Notes: generated by a model not told the origin, from the letters alone. 19,549 bases of DNA from Bacteroidetes bacterium UBA1952 (GCA_002336725.1 DDEO01000194.1:1-19549); one strand, 5' to 3'. Counted from the first letter of the stretch, positions 1 through 7,670 are shown. Translations and numbers: made by a program.

Positions 1-325
1 AAAGCACACAGGGGTTGGGCGTGCGTCCGGCGAGGTATTCGTCCACAAAATTCTGCACCACAAAGCCGCCAAATTCATCGCGGATGTCAATCACATAATG
101 CGGAAAACCGTGGTCCACCGCCGCCTGCCGCGCGTCATTGAATGCGTCGAGGTTGCAACAGCCGGTTTCCTTCTTGCCGCTCGTGCCCACTGCCGTGGCA
201 TAATCCCAGGTTTTCATGGTAATGCCCACTACTTCGTAGCCTTCTTCGTGCAGCAGCAGGGCCGCCACGGTACTGTCGATACCGCCGCTCATCGCCACGA
301 GCACTTTTCCTTTGTTTTTCATCAT
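1..325 (-). CDS. mnmA: MnmA, tRNA-specific 2-thiouridylase (N-terminal part, cut by window edge)
   Basis: This is the first 108 codons of a gene reading leftwards off the window. MnmA activates the wobble uridine C2 of tRNA-Lys/Glu/Gln with ATP and replaces its oxygen with sulfur in the cytoplasm. Seen here: a PP-loop ATPase motif SGGIDST about 14 residues in, the conserved stretch VVGITMKTWDY, a CC pair near residue 49, and the family motif GRTPNPC at the cut end. That Cys precedes the usual CNxxIKF region, which lies outside the window. Two ATGs stand side by side (325 and 322), and either could be the start. The 323 bp upstream hold only hairpins and no gene. The family assignment is firm. 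Whether the full protein has both catalytic cysteines cannot be seen. Confidence 0.93.
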   Translation of the reverse strand, partial: MMKNKGKVLVAMSGGIDSTVAALLLHEEGYEVVGITMKTWDYATAVGTSGKKETGCCNLDAFNDARQAAVDHGFPHYVIDIRDEFGGFVVQNFVDEYLAGRTPNPCVL

Positions 326-648
326 TTAATTTCCGGAAAAAGGGTCATTTTTCCGGGTCTGCAAAGGTAGTTTAGGGGCAGACGGCACGGGCGTTAAAAG
401 ATTTTTGATAATCAAAGGTTCCGTATTTTGTAGAGACCGGCCATAACTTGTCTCTACCGTTCTACGGTGTTTATAGAGGCATAGCCTGCCCCATAAACCC
501 GATAAAAACGCAGCTTGCGCCGAACGGCGGGGAATGCATTTTACGGGTTTACCAAACGAGATTTTTGTTTTGCAGCAGCAAAAGGAAAGTCCCTGTTTCT
601 TATCCACAGGAAGCACTTTCCGGGATCAAAGATGGAGAATGTCCGGCT
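326..648. other. Intergenic stretch without a gene, holding a hairpin cluster
   Basis: This lies between the sugar transferase 3' end and the mnmA start, both read leftwards. Reading frames here lack family features. It holds one TTCCGGAA palindrome (331-338) next to the mnmA start and a run of three hairpins at 430-498, listed separately. No clear TAnnTTTG promoter for mnmA was recognised. Confidence 0.6.
430..498. repeat. Cluster of three consecutive small hairpins
   Basis: Three inverted repeats follow each other. GTAGAGAC (430-437) pairs with GTCTCTAC (450-457). ACCGT (456-460) pairs with ACGGT (464-468) across a TCT loop. GTTTAT (469-474) pairs with ATAAAC (493-498), enclosing AGGC-ATA-GCCT (477-487). 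No T-tract follows directly, so a simple terminator is not obvious. The 3-nt loops resemble those of the larger arrays in this window. From memory, the GTAGAGAC/GTCTCTAC type of repeat is frequent between genes in Bacteroidota; a genome search would confirm this. Confidence 0.6.
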
Positions 649-2073
649 CTACTTCCCTCTTCCCTGAAACAACACCCGAAAGGTATAGAGCATAATCTTG
701 ATGTCGAGCGCCAGCGAGCAGTTTTCGATATACAGCAGGTCGTAGCGCATCCGCTGAATCATCTCCGCTACGTTTTCGGCATAGCCAAACTGCACCATTC
801 CCCACGACGTCAGGCCGGGTTTTACCTTGTGGAGATACCGGTAATGCGGGTGCGTCTGGGTGATAAGGTCAATGAAATGCTGCCGTTCCGGGCGCGGCCC
901 CACGAGGCTCATGTCGCCTTTCAGGATATTAAAAAACTGTGGCAATTCGTCGATGCGCCATTTCCGCATGATGCGTCCCCAGGGCGTAATGCGCGGGTCG
1001 TCCTGCTTGCTCAATGCCGGACCGCCCGCTTCGGCATCCACATACATGGATCTAAACTTATAAATATAAAACGGCTTGCCGTGCAGCCCGATGCGCATCT
1101 GCCGATAGAAGATGGGGCCGGGCGAAGAAAGCCGCACTTTGAGCGCCGAAAACAACAGAAACGGACTCAGCGCCAGAATCGCCATTCCGGAAACGGTAAC
1201 GTCTATCACTCGCTTACATACCCGCTGCCAGTCGGGCATCAGGTTGGGCTCCACGCTGATGAGAACGGCATCATAAACATTGGTCGTCTTCACAAAGCCG
1301 GAAAGAATATCATGCAGATCGGGCAGCATCCGCACCGTTACCGGCTTGTTGGAAAGACGCGTGAGCAGGTTGTCGATCAGGTGATGCTCCGCCGAATCGA
1401 CGGCCAGCAACACCTCTTCAATACTGTGCCTGTCGATAATGGTCTCCAGCGCATCGATGCTGCCCAGCTGCGGCAGGTAGGCGCTCATGCCGTTGCCCTT
1501 CTCTTTTCCGGAATATACAAATCCCTGAAACAAATTCCCCAACACCACGGGGCTACCCGTAATTTGCTTGTAGAGATGAATGGCCTCGCTGTTGCCGCCT
1601 ACAATCAGGGTGTTGAAGCCCACGCGTCCCCGGATGAGGTCTCTTTTCACCCGGTGCATCACCAGCAGGCGCAGCAGCAGTGTCAGCGATGTGTGGATGA
1701 GCAGATAGCGCCCCGTGCTGCCGATGAAGTATTGATAATTATCTGCGTCGTCGGCAAAGATGATCAGCGACACCAGGATGACTCCCAGAATGCAGCTTAT
1801 CAGCGTACGATTTACCTCATGAAGCCGCGATTTCCGGTACGGGTCAAAATAAGTGCCGCACAAAGTGTACCAGCCCAGCCACAGGGCCGGAATGGCCACA
1901 AAGCCCAACCCCCAGTCGCGCGGCAACAGTAGATTCCAGGCTTCCCAAAAGCCCGACTTGCCCAGTGCGTCATAGCGATAAGCAAAAGCCAGCAGCCACG
2001 CGAGCGCCGCCGCCGTATAATCGGCAGCTACCCAGTAGCGAATAGCCTGATTTTTTTGCTTTACGGTGGGCAT
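649..2073 (-). CDS. Exopolysaccharide polyprenyl-phosphate sugar-1-phosphate transferase (WcaJ/WbaP-like)
   Basis: 474 residues, the usual size for polyprenyl glycosylphosphotransferases. These inner-membrane enzymes move a hexose-1-phosphate from a UDP-sugar onto undecaprenyl phosphate and so start a surface polysaccharide repeat unit. Four hydrophobic segments lie at about 13-32, 52-70, 88-107 and 120-139. A nucleotide-fold-like middle domain follows (LIVGG at 156-160). A further membrane segment at about 289-311 leads into the catalytic domain, with KFRSM (339-343), DDPRITPWGR (358-367), IDELPQFFN (374-382), LVGPRPE (390-396) and PGLTSW (419-424). The start ATG follows GGAGG by seven bases on the minus strand, unusual here because SD sequences are rare in Bacteroidota. 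It begins 18 bp after the lipoprotein stop, so the two are probably co-transcribed. The sugar transferred is not known. Confidence 0.93.
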   Translation of the reverse strand: MPTVKQKNQAIRYWVAADYTAAALAWLLAFAYRYDALGKSGFWEAWNLLLPRDWGLGFVAIPALWLGWYTLCGTYFDPYRKSRLHEVNRTLISCILGVILVSLIIFADDADNYQYFIGSTGRYLLIHTSLTLLLRLLVMHRVKRDLIRGRVGFNTLIVGGNSEAIHLYKQITGSPVVLGNLFQGFVYSGKEKGNGMSAYLPQLGSIDALETIIDRHSIEEVLLAVDSAEHHLIDNLLTRLSNKPVTVRMLPDLHDILSGFVKTTNVYDAVLISVEPNLMPDWQRVCKRVIDVTVSGMAILALSPFLLFSALKVRLSSPGPIFYRQMRIGLHGKPFYIYKFRSMYVDAEAGGPALSKQDDPRITPWGRIMRKWRIDELPQFFNILKGDMSLVGPRPERQHFIDLITQTHPHYRYLHKVKPGLTSWGMVQFGYAENVAEMIQRMRYDLLYIENCSLALDIKIMLYTFRVLFQGRGK

Positions 2074-2091
2074 AGTCCGGCCTCCAGAGTC

Positions 2092-2949
2092 TTAAAACAA
2101 GACCACTTTTACATCGTCCACAATCACATAACCGCTCGTTGCACCATCGGCAGGAAAAATCTGAAAGGCAAGGTGAAAATTGGCCGCGCTGTTTCCCAGC
2201 TTGGAAATCGCCTGCTGCAAAGGGATGTAAATTTTATTGCGCTGCGGACTGGGATAGAGCGTCAGAAAATAATTGGGCTGCGTATAATTCTCGGCATAAA
2301 TACCCACGCGCAGCCGTGCCGTACTCTTGTAATCCATCTCCAGCGCCGGTTCGCTATTGGTATTTACATACACAAATTTACGGTTCGTCGTAACGGTGGT
2401 CGTCAGCCCGGAAGAATCCACACGGAATTTTCCGGAACGGTGGCCGTCCAGCACCTCGGCAGGGTCGGTCGTGTTTTCTACCGGTGCGCCGCTCAGGCTT
2501 ACAAAGTCATTGCTGTTTTCAAAATCTTCTACATAATAAAACTTCGATGATTCGGTGTAGCCGGTCGTCGGCGTGATAGCAATTGTTTTTCCGGGCGTGG
2601 CCGTCAGCGTGGTTTTGAAAGGCGTATAATGCGCATATTGCAACTGATAGCTAAACAACCCGCTATTGTCCACCGCCGGAAACAGGAGCAGTTCGCCGGC
2701 ACCGGTAGCCAATACCGGAATTTTGGCCGGCAGATCAAAACCGCCGATATTCTTTCCGTTATACAGTGCAAAAACCGAGCGAATCTTATGCGTGGTGCCG
2801 CCCGTGTTGTCGGTGCGGGTGTTCAGAAACTGAAAAGAATCCACCTGCACATACGTCGGGATGCCCTCGGCGGGATTAATAATATTGCATCCGACACCAC
2901 ACAGCGCCAGCGAAATCAAAAACAGAACAGGTATTATACGAAAAGGCAT
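2092..2949 (-). CDS. Lipoprotein of unknown function in surface-sugar unit
   Basis: 285 residues with a classical SPII signal: a hydrophobic stretch at 5-17 and a lipobox GVGC with the lipidated Cys at 21. The mature protein is rich in Tyr, Thr and Asn and predicted mostly beta, with no catalytic motif that I recognise. From memory, similar lipoproteins (beginning NPxEGIPTY after the Cys) occur beside sugar dehydrogenase and sugar transferase genes in other Bacteroidota. That would fit a periplasmic or outer-membrane role in polysaccharide export or sugar binding, but this is inference from position. It sits 48 bp after the dehydrogenase gene and 18 bp before the sugar transferase, all on the minus strand. 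Confidence 0.8.
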   Translation of the reverse strand: MPFRIIPVLFLISLALCGVGCNIINPAEGIPTYVQVDSFQFLNTRTDNTGGTTHKIRSVFALYNGKNIGGFDLPAKIPVLATGAGELLLFPAVDNSGLFSYQLQYAHYTPFKTTLTATPGKTIAITPTTGYTESSKFYYVEDFENSNDFVSLSGAPVENTTDPAEVLDGHRSGKFRVDSSGLTTTVTTNRKFVYVNTNSEPALEMDYKSTARLRVGIYAENYTQPNYFLTLYPSPQRNKIYIPLQQAISKLGNSAANFHLAFQIFPADGATSGYVIVDDVKVVLF

Positions 2950-2997
2950 TTCAGTCAGAATCCATTCCGGAAAACGGAGCGTTTTTTTGAGATGTTT

Positions 2998-3993
2998 TTA
3001 AGATAAAAGGGTTTGCTGCGCCAGGTGAATCTCCACCTGTTCCAACACCTGATGTGCCACTTCCATGGCTGCCAGCCCATCGGTGGCCGGCACCTTCACC
3101 GGCAGGTTGTAGCGAATGGCATCGGCAAAATCGGCCAGCTCGTCGCGGATCGCGTTGGACGGCTTCACATCCGGCATCTGCACCGAGATAATCCGGCTTT
3201 CGCCGCCCGGCAGGTCAATCGGAAAATCCAGCATTCCCGCCGCCGCGCCCGCTTCTTTCATGCGGATGACTTCCGTTTTTTTGTCCAGAAAATCAATGCC
3301 GATATAGGCATCTTTCCGGAAAAGACGCATCTTCCGCATCTTCTTCAGCGAGATGCGCGAGGTGGTGATATTGGCCACGCAGCCGTTCTCAAACTCTATC
3401 CGCGCCGACACGATATCCACTGTTGGCGACACCACCGCCACGCCCGAAGCACTCACCGATTTCACGGGGCTTTTCACCAGATGCAACACAATGTCGATAT
3501 CGTGGATCATCAGGTCGTGAATCACCGACACATCGGCCCCACGCGGGTTGAACTGCGCCAGCCGGTGCGATTCAATAAAAACAGGCTGGGCTACGGCTGC
3601 ATCGCCCAGCGCCCGCAGGGCCGGGTTGTAGCGTTCTACATGGCCCACCTGGCATTTCAAGCCTTTTTCTGCCACCTGCCGCACAATTTCGCGCGCTTCT
3701 TCGAGGCTTTGTGCCAGCGGTTTTTCAATAAAAAGATGTTTTCCGGCAGCAATCGCCCGCAGCGCCATCTCGTAGTGGCTCGTCGTAGTGGTTACAATAT
3801 CGGCGGCATCGCAGGCTTTCAGCAGCGCAGCGGCATCGGTGTAGCGCGGAATCTGATACGCAGCAATCGTAGTAGCGGCCTGTGCATCATCGGGGTCATA
3901 AAAACCCACCACGCGCACCCCCGGAATATCCAGCCATTGTTGCAGGTGGATTTTCCCAAGATGACCGGCGCCAAACAAACCTATCTGAAGCAT
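2998..3993 (-). CDS. Gfo/Idh/MocA-family NAD(P)-dependent sugar dehydrogenase
   Basis: 331 residues, the normal family length. The N-terminal Rossmann fold shows GAGHLG (8-13) for NAD(P) binding, the family motif EKP (90-92) supplies the catalytic Lys, and VGHVERYNP (116-124) and DLMIHDIDI (160-168, with a His at 164) form the sugar-site region. Members oxidise or reduce ring hydroxyls of sugars or nucleotide sugars. The HxERxNP segment resembles UDP-GlcNAc 3-dehydrogenases of lipid A or surface amino-sugar pathways, so a nucleotide-sugar substrate is plausible but unproven. It is the first gene of a leftward unit with the lipoprotein and the sugar-1-phosphate transferase, which supports a role in surface glycan synthesis. 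Confidence 0.9.
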   Translation of the reverse strand: MLQIGLFGAGHLGKIHLQQWLDIPGVRVVGFYDPDDAQAATTIAAYQIPRYTDAAALLKACDAADIVTTTTSHYEMALRAIAAGKHLFIEKPLAQSLEEAREIVRQVAEKGLKCQVGHVERYNPALRALGDAAVAQPVFIESHRLAQFNPRGADVSVIHDLMIHDIDIVLHLVKSPVKSVSASGVAVVSPTVDIVSARIEFENGCVANITTSRISLKKMRKMRLFRKDAYIGIDFLDKKTEVIRMKEAGAAAGMLDFPIDLPGGESRIISVQMPDVKPSNAIRDELADFADAIRYNLPVKVPATDGLAAMEVAHQVLEQVEIHLAQQTLLS

Positions 3994-4237
3994 GATAATT
4001 TAGAATAAGAAAACGACCTTCCGGGGCTTTTAAAAAGCTTTTTACACCCTTAAAACGTGCCTTTTTCCGGAAACCCCCGCAAGTTAAGTTAAACGCACCT
4101 GAAGGACTTTTTCGTATAGCCCTTAACGCCCTATCGGTTTCCTCAATCCTCACAAAACAGTGCGCCTTTTCCTAAAAACAACTGCGGGAGATGTATTCTC
4201 TAAAATACCGGTTTGCTTTTGTAGGATGCCTCTACAA
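3994..4237. other. Intergenic leader before the 41-bp array, no gene seen
   Basis: This is upstream of the sugar dehydrogenase gene. It contains a perfect 14-bp palindrome TAAAAAGCTTTTTA (4031-4044), one TTCCGGAA (4065-4072), and GTAGGATG (4221-4228), which can pair with CATCCTAC (4250-4257) in the first unit of the neighbouring array. No convincing -7 box and no protein-like frame were found. Confidence 0.5.
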
Positions 4238-4485
4238 ATTCTGCAAAGACATCCTACACGTGTATCATGCGCCAAAAAATTCTGCAAGGGCATTCTACAC
4301 GTGTATCATGCGCCAAAAAATTCTGCAAGGGCATTCTACACGTGTATTATGCGCCAAAAAATTCTACAAGGACATTCTACACGTGTATTATGCGCCAAAA
4401 AATTCTGAAAAGGCATTCTACACATAATTTATGTCGTTCCGAAATTTGGAATGGCATTCTACAAATAATTACTGCCTCTATTTGT
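4238..4485. repeat. Tandem array of six 41-bp units, each with an inner palindrome
   Basis: Units begin at 4238, 4279, 4320, 4361, 4402 and 4443, exactly 41 bp apart. Units 1-4 are near-identical and carry the perfect palindrome TACACGTGTA plus the constant stretch ATGCGCCAAAAAATTCTG. Unit 5 has lost that palindrome but has another, ACATAA-T-TTATGT (4422-4434). Unit 6 has ACAAATA (4461-4467) pairing with TATTTGT (4479-4485). Because 41 is not a multiple of 3 and stops are absent, all three plus frames stay open, giving false proteins. The array lies directly 3' of radC (minus strand), between it and the dehydrogenase gene. Confidence 0.93.
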
Positions 4486-4500
4486 TGGTAATTCTGCCCC

Positions 4501-5196
4501 TCACAACAATCCCTCATCCGCAAAACTCAAATACCGGTTTCCGGCTACAATCAGGTGGTCGAGCAGCGTAATATCCATATAAGACGCGGCGGTTTTGAGT
4601 TGCTGCGTCAGTTTTTTATCGGCTTCAGAAGGATTTAAATTGCCACTCGGATGATTGTGTGCAATAATGATGCGCGGACAACCGGCCAGCAGCGCCGCCT
4701 GCAAAATCACGCGGATGTCGGCCACCGTGCCGGTAATGCCGCCCGTGCTCAGGATTTCGTGGCGCACCAGCCGCTGCGCCTGATTCAGAAACAAGACCAG
4801 AAACGCTTCCGTGTCGCGGTCGCGTAGCAAGGGAACAACCACTTCCGCCGTCTCGGCGCTGCTCTTAAAAACGGGCCGTTCCAACGCTTCGCCAATCTGC
4901 CGCCGCCGCCCCAGCTCCAGCGCAGCCGCCAGCGTAATGGCTTTTGCCGGGCCAATGCCCTTCACCTCGCAAAGACCTTTCAGGCCCAGCCGACCCAGTT
5001 CGTGCAGGTTGCCGCCGGCCAGCGCCAGCACATCGCGCGCCAGGTCGAGGGCCGAGCGGCGCGGCGTTCCGGTATTTATCAGAATGGCCAGCAGTTCAGC
5101 GTCGGAAAGGGCGGCGGCTCCTTTGGCCTCTAATTTTTCGCGCGGGCGGTCGTCTTCGGCCCATTGTTTAATCGGGTTGTTGGATTCCGGGTACAT
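4501..5196 (-). CDS. radC: RadC family JAB1/MPN-domain protein
   Basis: 231 residues, full length for the family. The N-terminal part opens with the conserved WAEDDRPREKL and holds a helix-hairpin-helix (VKGIGPAKA, about 78-86). The C-terminal MPN/JAMM metalloprotease-like domain has the zinc-site motif HNHPSGNLNPSEAD (180-193). The historical link to DNA repair is weak and the biochemical role is still unclear; the JAMM motif suggests a Zn-dependent hydrolase. The gene is divergent from bshC with 115 bp between the start codons. A near -7 box TATCTTTC lies on the minus strand 20 bp before the ATG. Its 3' end runs straight into the 41-bp repeat array, which its transcript may include. Confidence 0.95.
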   Translation of the reverse strand: MYPESNNPIKQWAEDDRPREKLEAKGAAALSDAELLAILINTGTPRRSALDLARDVLALAGGNLHELGRLGLKGLCEVKGIGPAKAITLAAALELGRRRQIGEALERPVFKSSAETAEVVVPLLRDRDTEAFLVLFLNQAQRLVRHEILSTGGITGTVADIRVILQAALLAGCPRIIIAHNHPSGNLNPSEADKKLTQQLKTAASYMDITLLDHLIVAGNRYLSFADEGLL

Positions 5197-5216
5197 CTTT
5201 TATAAAAACATTTCGC

Positions 5217-5224
5217 GAAAGATA
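5217..5224 (-). promoter_or_regulatory. Candidate -7 box for radC
   Basis: On the minus strand this reads TATCTTTC, one mismatch from the Bacteroidota consensus TAnnTTTG, and lies 20 bp before the radC ATG. It overlaps the palindrome TTTCGCGAAA (5211-5220). No clear -33 TTTG was found, so the call rests on the one element and its position. Confidence 0.45.
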
Positions 5225-5262
5225 GCCGAAGCACGCCATTTATGCCAGCCCTGCGACCGGCG

Positions 5263-5270
5263 TACCTTCG
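5263..5270 (+). promoter_or_regulatory. Candidate -7 box for bshC
   Basis: The sequence TACCTTCG, within CGTACCTTCGCGGCC, is one mismatch from TAnnTTTG and lies 42 bp before the proposed GTG start of bshC. It is the only good match between the two divergent starts on this strand. Confidence 0.5.
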
Positions 5271-5311
5271 CGGCCTGTTTTTGTTTCCCCAAAAAACCTT
5301 CTTTACCCGCA

Positions 5312-6916
5312 GTGATTTCTGCCCATTATCTGCCTCACGCGGCCACGCACCGGTTTTCGCCGTTGGTGGTGGATTACCTGAAAAATCCGGGCAGTTTCCG
5401 GAATTTCATCGCCCATCCACCCGATTTTTCCGGAATTGCACAGGCAATGGCGGCACGCCGCGCTTTCCCCACCGACCGCGAAGGGCTTTATGAAGAACTC
5501 AAACGGCAATATTCGGGAATGGAATTTCCGGAAAAAGTGGCTCAAAATCTGGCGTTGCTGCGCCATGAAAACACCTTTACGGTTTGCACGGCGCATCAGC
5601 CGACGCTTTTCACCGGCGCACTATATTTTGTGTATAAAATCATCCACGCCGCCCGTCTGGCCGATGATTTAAACGCGCGTTTTCCGGAAAATGACTTCGT
5701 TCCGGTTTTTTATATCGGCAGCGAAGACAACGACCTGGAGGAACTGGGGCATTTCAACCTCGGCGAAGAATCTTTTCAATGGGACGGCGGCGGGCAAACC
5801 GGTGCGGTGGGCCGCATGAAAACCGACGCGCTGCAACCGCTTTTAAACGAGGTTTTAAAGCGCCTTGGCCCGCCGGGAGAAAATGCCAAAAAACTGGCAG
5901 CGATGTTGCAGGATGCCTACGGAAAAGGGCGCACCATTGCCGAAGCCACGCGCCGGATTGTCAATAGCCTGCTGGGCGATTTCGGTGTGGTAGTGATTGA
6001 CGGCGACAGTGCTTTTTTTAAAAAGAAAATGACCGCCGTTTTTGCAGACGATCTGTTTAATCACAAACCCTACGCACTGGTTACGGCGCAAAGCGAGGCG
6101 CTCGGCGAGCGATATGCGGCGCAGGCATTTCCCCGGCCCATCAATCTTTTTTATCTGGATAAAAATATCCGGCAGCGCATCGAGCAATCTGGCGACCATT
6201 GGGTTGTAACCGGGACTGATATTGGCTGGACGGAAGCCGAATTGCGGGATTTGTTGGAGAAATTTCCGGAAAAATTCTCTCCCAACGTGGTGTTGCGTGG
6301 CTTGTTTCAGGAAACCATTTTGCCGGATGTGGCCTTCATCGGCGGCGGCGCAGAGGTGGCCTATTGGATGCAGTTGAAGCCCCTTTTTGAGCATTACGGT
6401 GTGCCGTTTCCGGTCGTTGTGCTGCGGCAATCGGTGCAGTGGATAGACACCAAAACGCGGTTGTTAATGACAAAAACAGCGTTGGAAACGGAACAGCTTT
6501 TCCAAAATCCGGAGACGCTGCTTCAGGAATATACCCGCGCCCATGCCGTAACAGATTTATCTCTGGAAGCCATTCGTGAAAATATTGCCGCGCAATTATC
6601 GCCCGTTTTTGCCCGCGCCGCGCAGCTTGATGCAAGCCTGGAAGCCTATGGCACGGCACGGCAGAAGCAGATAGACCGCCTGATTTCCGGAATCCAAAAA
6701 AAGATTTTTCGGGCCGAAAAGCGCCGCCATGCCGTGTGGCACGACCGGATGCTGCGGCTTCAAAAAAACCTTTCCTTAGACAAAGGTTTGCAGGAGCGCC
6801 GCCTGACTTTTCTGGATTTCTATCCCGCTCTGGGCCGGGCTTTTCTGCAGGCACTCTACGACCATACAAAGTCCTTTGGCGAGGAATTTTTGATTTTAAA
6901 GACAGACGATTTGTAA
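5312..6916 (+). CDS. bshC: BshC, putative cysteine ligase of bacillithiol synthesis
   Basis: 534 residues from the GTG at 5312, matching the usual 530-540. The open frame runs further upstream, but that part antisenses radC and has no family resemblance, so I start at VISAHYLP. BshC is assigned to the last step of bacillithiol synthesis, adding cysteine to GlcN-malate to give the thiol that many Bacteroidota use in place of glutathione. Seen: CTAHQPTLFTGALYFVYK (about 92-109), with the HQP and TG motifs of its nucleotide-binding fold, FYIGSEDNDLEE (about 133-144), AFIGGGAEVAYWMQLK further on, and a basic, helical, coiled-coil-like region near the C-terminus. bshA and bshB are not in the window. 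It contains TTCCGGAA six times, in all three codon frames. Confidence 0.93.
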   Translation: MISAHYLPHAATHRFSPLVVDYLKNPGSFRNFIAHPPDFSGIAQAMAARRAFPTDREGLYEELKRQYSGMEFPEKVAQNLALLRHENTFTVCTAHQPTLFTGALYFVYKIIHAARLADDLNARFPENDFVPVFYIGSEDNDLEELGHFNLGEESFQWDGGGQTGAVGRMKTDALQPLLNEVLKRLGPPGENAKKLAAMLQDAYGKGRTIAEATRRIVNSLLGDFGVVVIDGDSAFFKKKMTAVFADDLFNHKPYALVTAQSEALGERYAAQAFPRPINLFYLDKNIRQRIEQSGDHWVVTGTDIGWTEAELRDLLEKFPEKFSPNVVLRGLFQETILPDVAFIGGGAEVAYWMQLKPLFEHYGVPFPVVVLRQSVQWIDTKTRLLMTKTALETEQLFQNPETLLQEYTRAHAVTDLSLEAIRENIAAQLSPVFARAAQLDASLEAYGTARQKQIDRLISGIQKKIFRAEKRRHAVWHDRMLRLQKNLSLDKGLQERRLTFLDFYPALGRAFLQALYDHTKSFGEEFLILKTDDL

Positions 6917-6927
6917 GCAAACTGCTT

Positions 6928-6935
6928 TTACTTTG
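6928..6935 (+). promoter_or_regulatory. Candidate -7 box for the outer-membrane protein gene
   Basis: TTACTTTG matches TAnnTTTG with one mismatch and ends five bases before the ATG at 6941. Transcription from it would begin at or next to the start codon, so the message would be nearly leaderless. The alternative is read-through from bshC, whose stop is only 24 bp upstream. Confidence 0.45.
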
Positions 6936-6940
6936 CAGAC

Positions 6941-7555
6941 ATGAAAAAACTTCTTCTTTCCCTCGTGGCTGCCTTTTCAGTAGCCGGTGCGGCACACGCG
7001 CAAAACATGGATGTAGGCCTGAAGGTGGGCGCAAATATTTCTCAACTCAACGGCGCATCCTGGGACGACGGCTACAAGGCCAATATTCTCGGCGGCGCTT
7101 TTGTGGGCTTCCGGGCGCTGCGGATGGGCGTGCAGGGGGAGGCATTTTTCACCCAATCGACCTACACCATCGGCAAGACAACGAAAGATTTTGCAGATGC
7201 CAACTTTAAAAACGCGGTGGATTCTGCGCGGGGCGGCAGCTTCCGCCTCAACGAGCTTTCGGTTCCGGTATTGTTTCAGCTAAAAGTAGCCGGGCCGCTG
7301 TGGTTGCAGGCCGGGCCGCAGTTTACGGCCATCCTGAGTGCTTCCGACAAAGACAACCTGCTGAAAAACCCGGACGATTTCTTTAAAAAAGCCTCCGTGG
7401 ACGGCGTTGTCGGCGCACAGGCCATTTTGCCGTTTAAGTTGCAGGCCGGTGTGCGCTACGTGTTTGGCCTCTCCGGCATCAACAACGCGCAGGGAGTCGC
7501 CGACAGCTGGAAGCAACGCGGTTTTCAGATTCACATCGGTTACAGCTTTTTGTAG
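6941..7555 (+). CDS. Outer-membrane beta-barrel protein (PorT/OmpW-like porin family)
   Basis: 204 residues. A signal peptide of about 20 residues ends AHAQ (MKKLLLSLVAAFSVAGAAHA). The mature chain opens DVGLKVGANISQL, the typical first strand of the PorT-like barrels of Bacteroidota. It then shows alternating Gly/aromatic beta strands, such as LGGAFVGFRAL, VQGEAFFTQSTY and LWLQAGPQFTAIL, and ends in an aromatic strand GFQIHIGYSFL with the C-terminal hydrophobic residue typical of barrel proteins recognised by BAM. The likely place is the outer membrane. The exact function, whether channel, secretion factor or structural, cannot be told. It follows bshC by 24 bp and is closed by a strong terminator. 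Confidence 0.85.
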   Translation: MKKLLLSLVAAFSVAGAAHAQNMDVGLKVGANISQLNGASWDDGYKANILGGAFVGFRALRMGVQGEAFFTQSTYTIGKTTKDFADANFKNAVDSARGGSFRLNELSVPVLFQLKVAGPLWLQAGPQFTAILSASDKDNLLKNPDDFFKKASVDGVVGAQAILPFKLQAGVRYVFGLSGINNAQGVADSWKQRGFQIHIGYSFL

Positions 7556-7569
7556 AGATTTTTTGAGTT

Positions 7570-7621
7570 CCTACAAAAACACCCGTCAGCTTAACAGCAA
7601 GCTGACGGGTGTTTTTGTAGG
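7570..7621. terminator. Perfect 23-bp inverted repeat, two-way terminator
   Basis: The arms 7570-7592 and 7599-7621 pair perfectly around the loop AACAGC. The core is ACCCGTCAGCTT/AAGCTGACGGGT. The outer part puts five A before the stem and five T after it, so a T-tract follows the GC stem on either strand. It fits termination of the barrel gene from the left and of the small lipoprotein gene from the right. Confidence 0.93.
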
Positions 7622-7622
7622 G

Positions 7623-7656
7623 CTTTCTTTTTCCGGAAATTTCCGGAAAAAGAAAG
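7623..7656. repeat. Perfect 34-bp palindrome built on two TTCCGGAA motifs
   Basis: The half CTTTCTTTTTCCGGAAA is followed directly by its exact reverse complement. TTCCGGAA occurs at 7631-7638 and 7641-7648. A run of seven T follows at 7658-7664 on the plus strand. It stands one base from the 23-bp terminator stem and 15 bp before the stop of the minus-strand lipoprotein gene, so it may add to termination, or it may be a site for a DNA-binding protein. Confidence 0.85.
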
Positions 7657-7670
7657 GTTTTTTTAAGGGC

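Noticed and set aside
448..1932. Long open frame antisense to the sugar transferase
   Set aside because: It is the mirror of a well-supported gene, His/Arg-rich, with no motif; long antisense frames are common in this base composition.
3013..4008. Open frame of 331 codons antisense to the sugar dehydrogenase
   Set aside because: The minus-strand frame has all Gfo/Idh/MocA motifs; the plus-strand frame has none.
4160..4491. Three overlapping short proteins in the 41-bp array
   Set aside because: The same peptide text recurs in three frames because 41 is not a multiple of three and the unit has no stop.
4811..5311. N-terminal extension of bshC
   Set aside because: It lies antisense to radC, is Ser/Arg-rich and would lengthen the protein far beyond the family norm.
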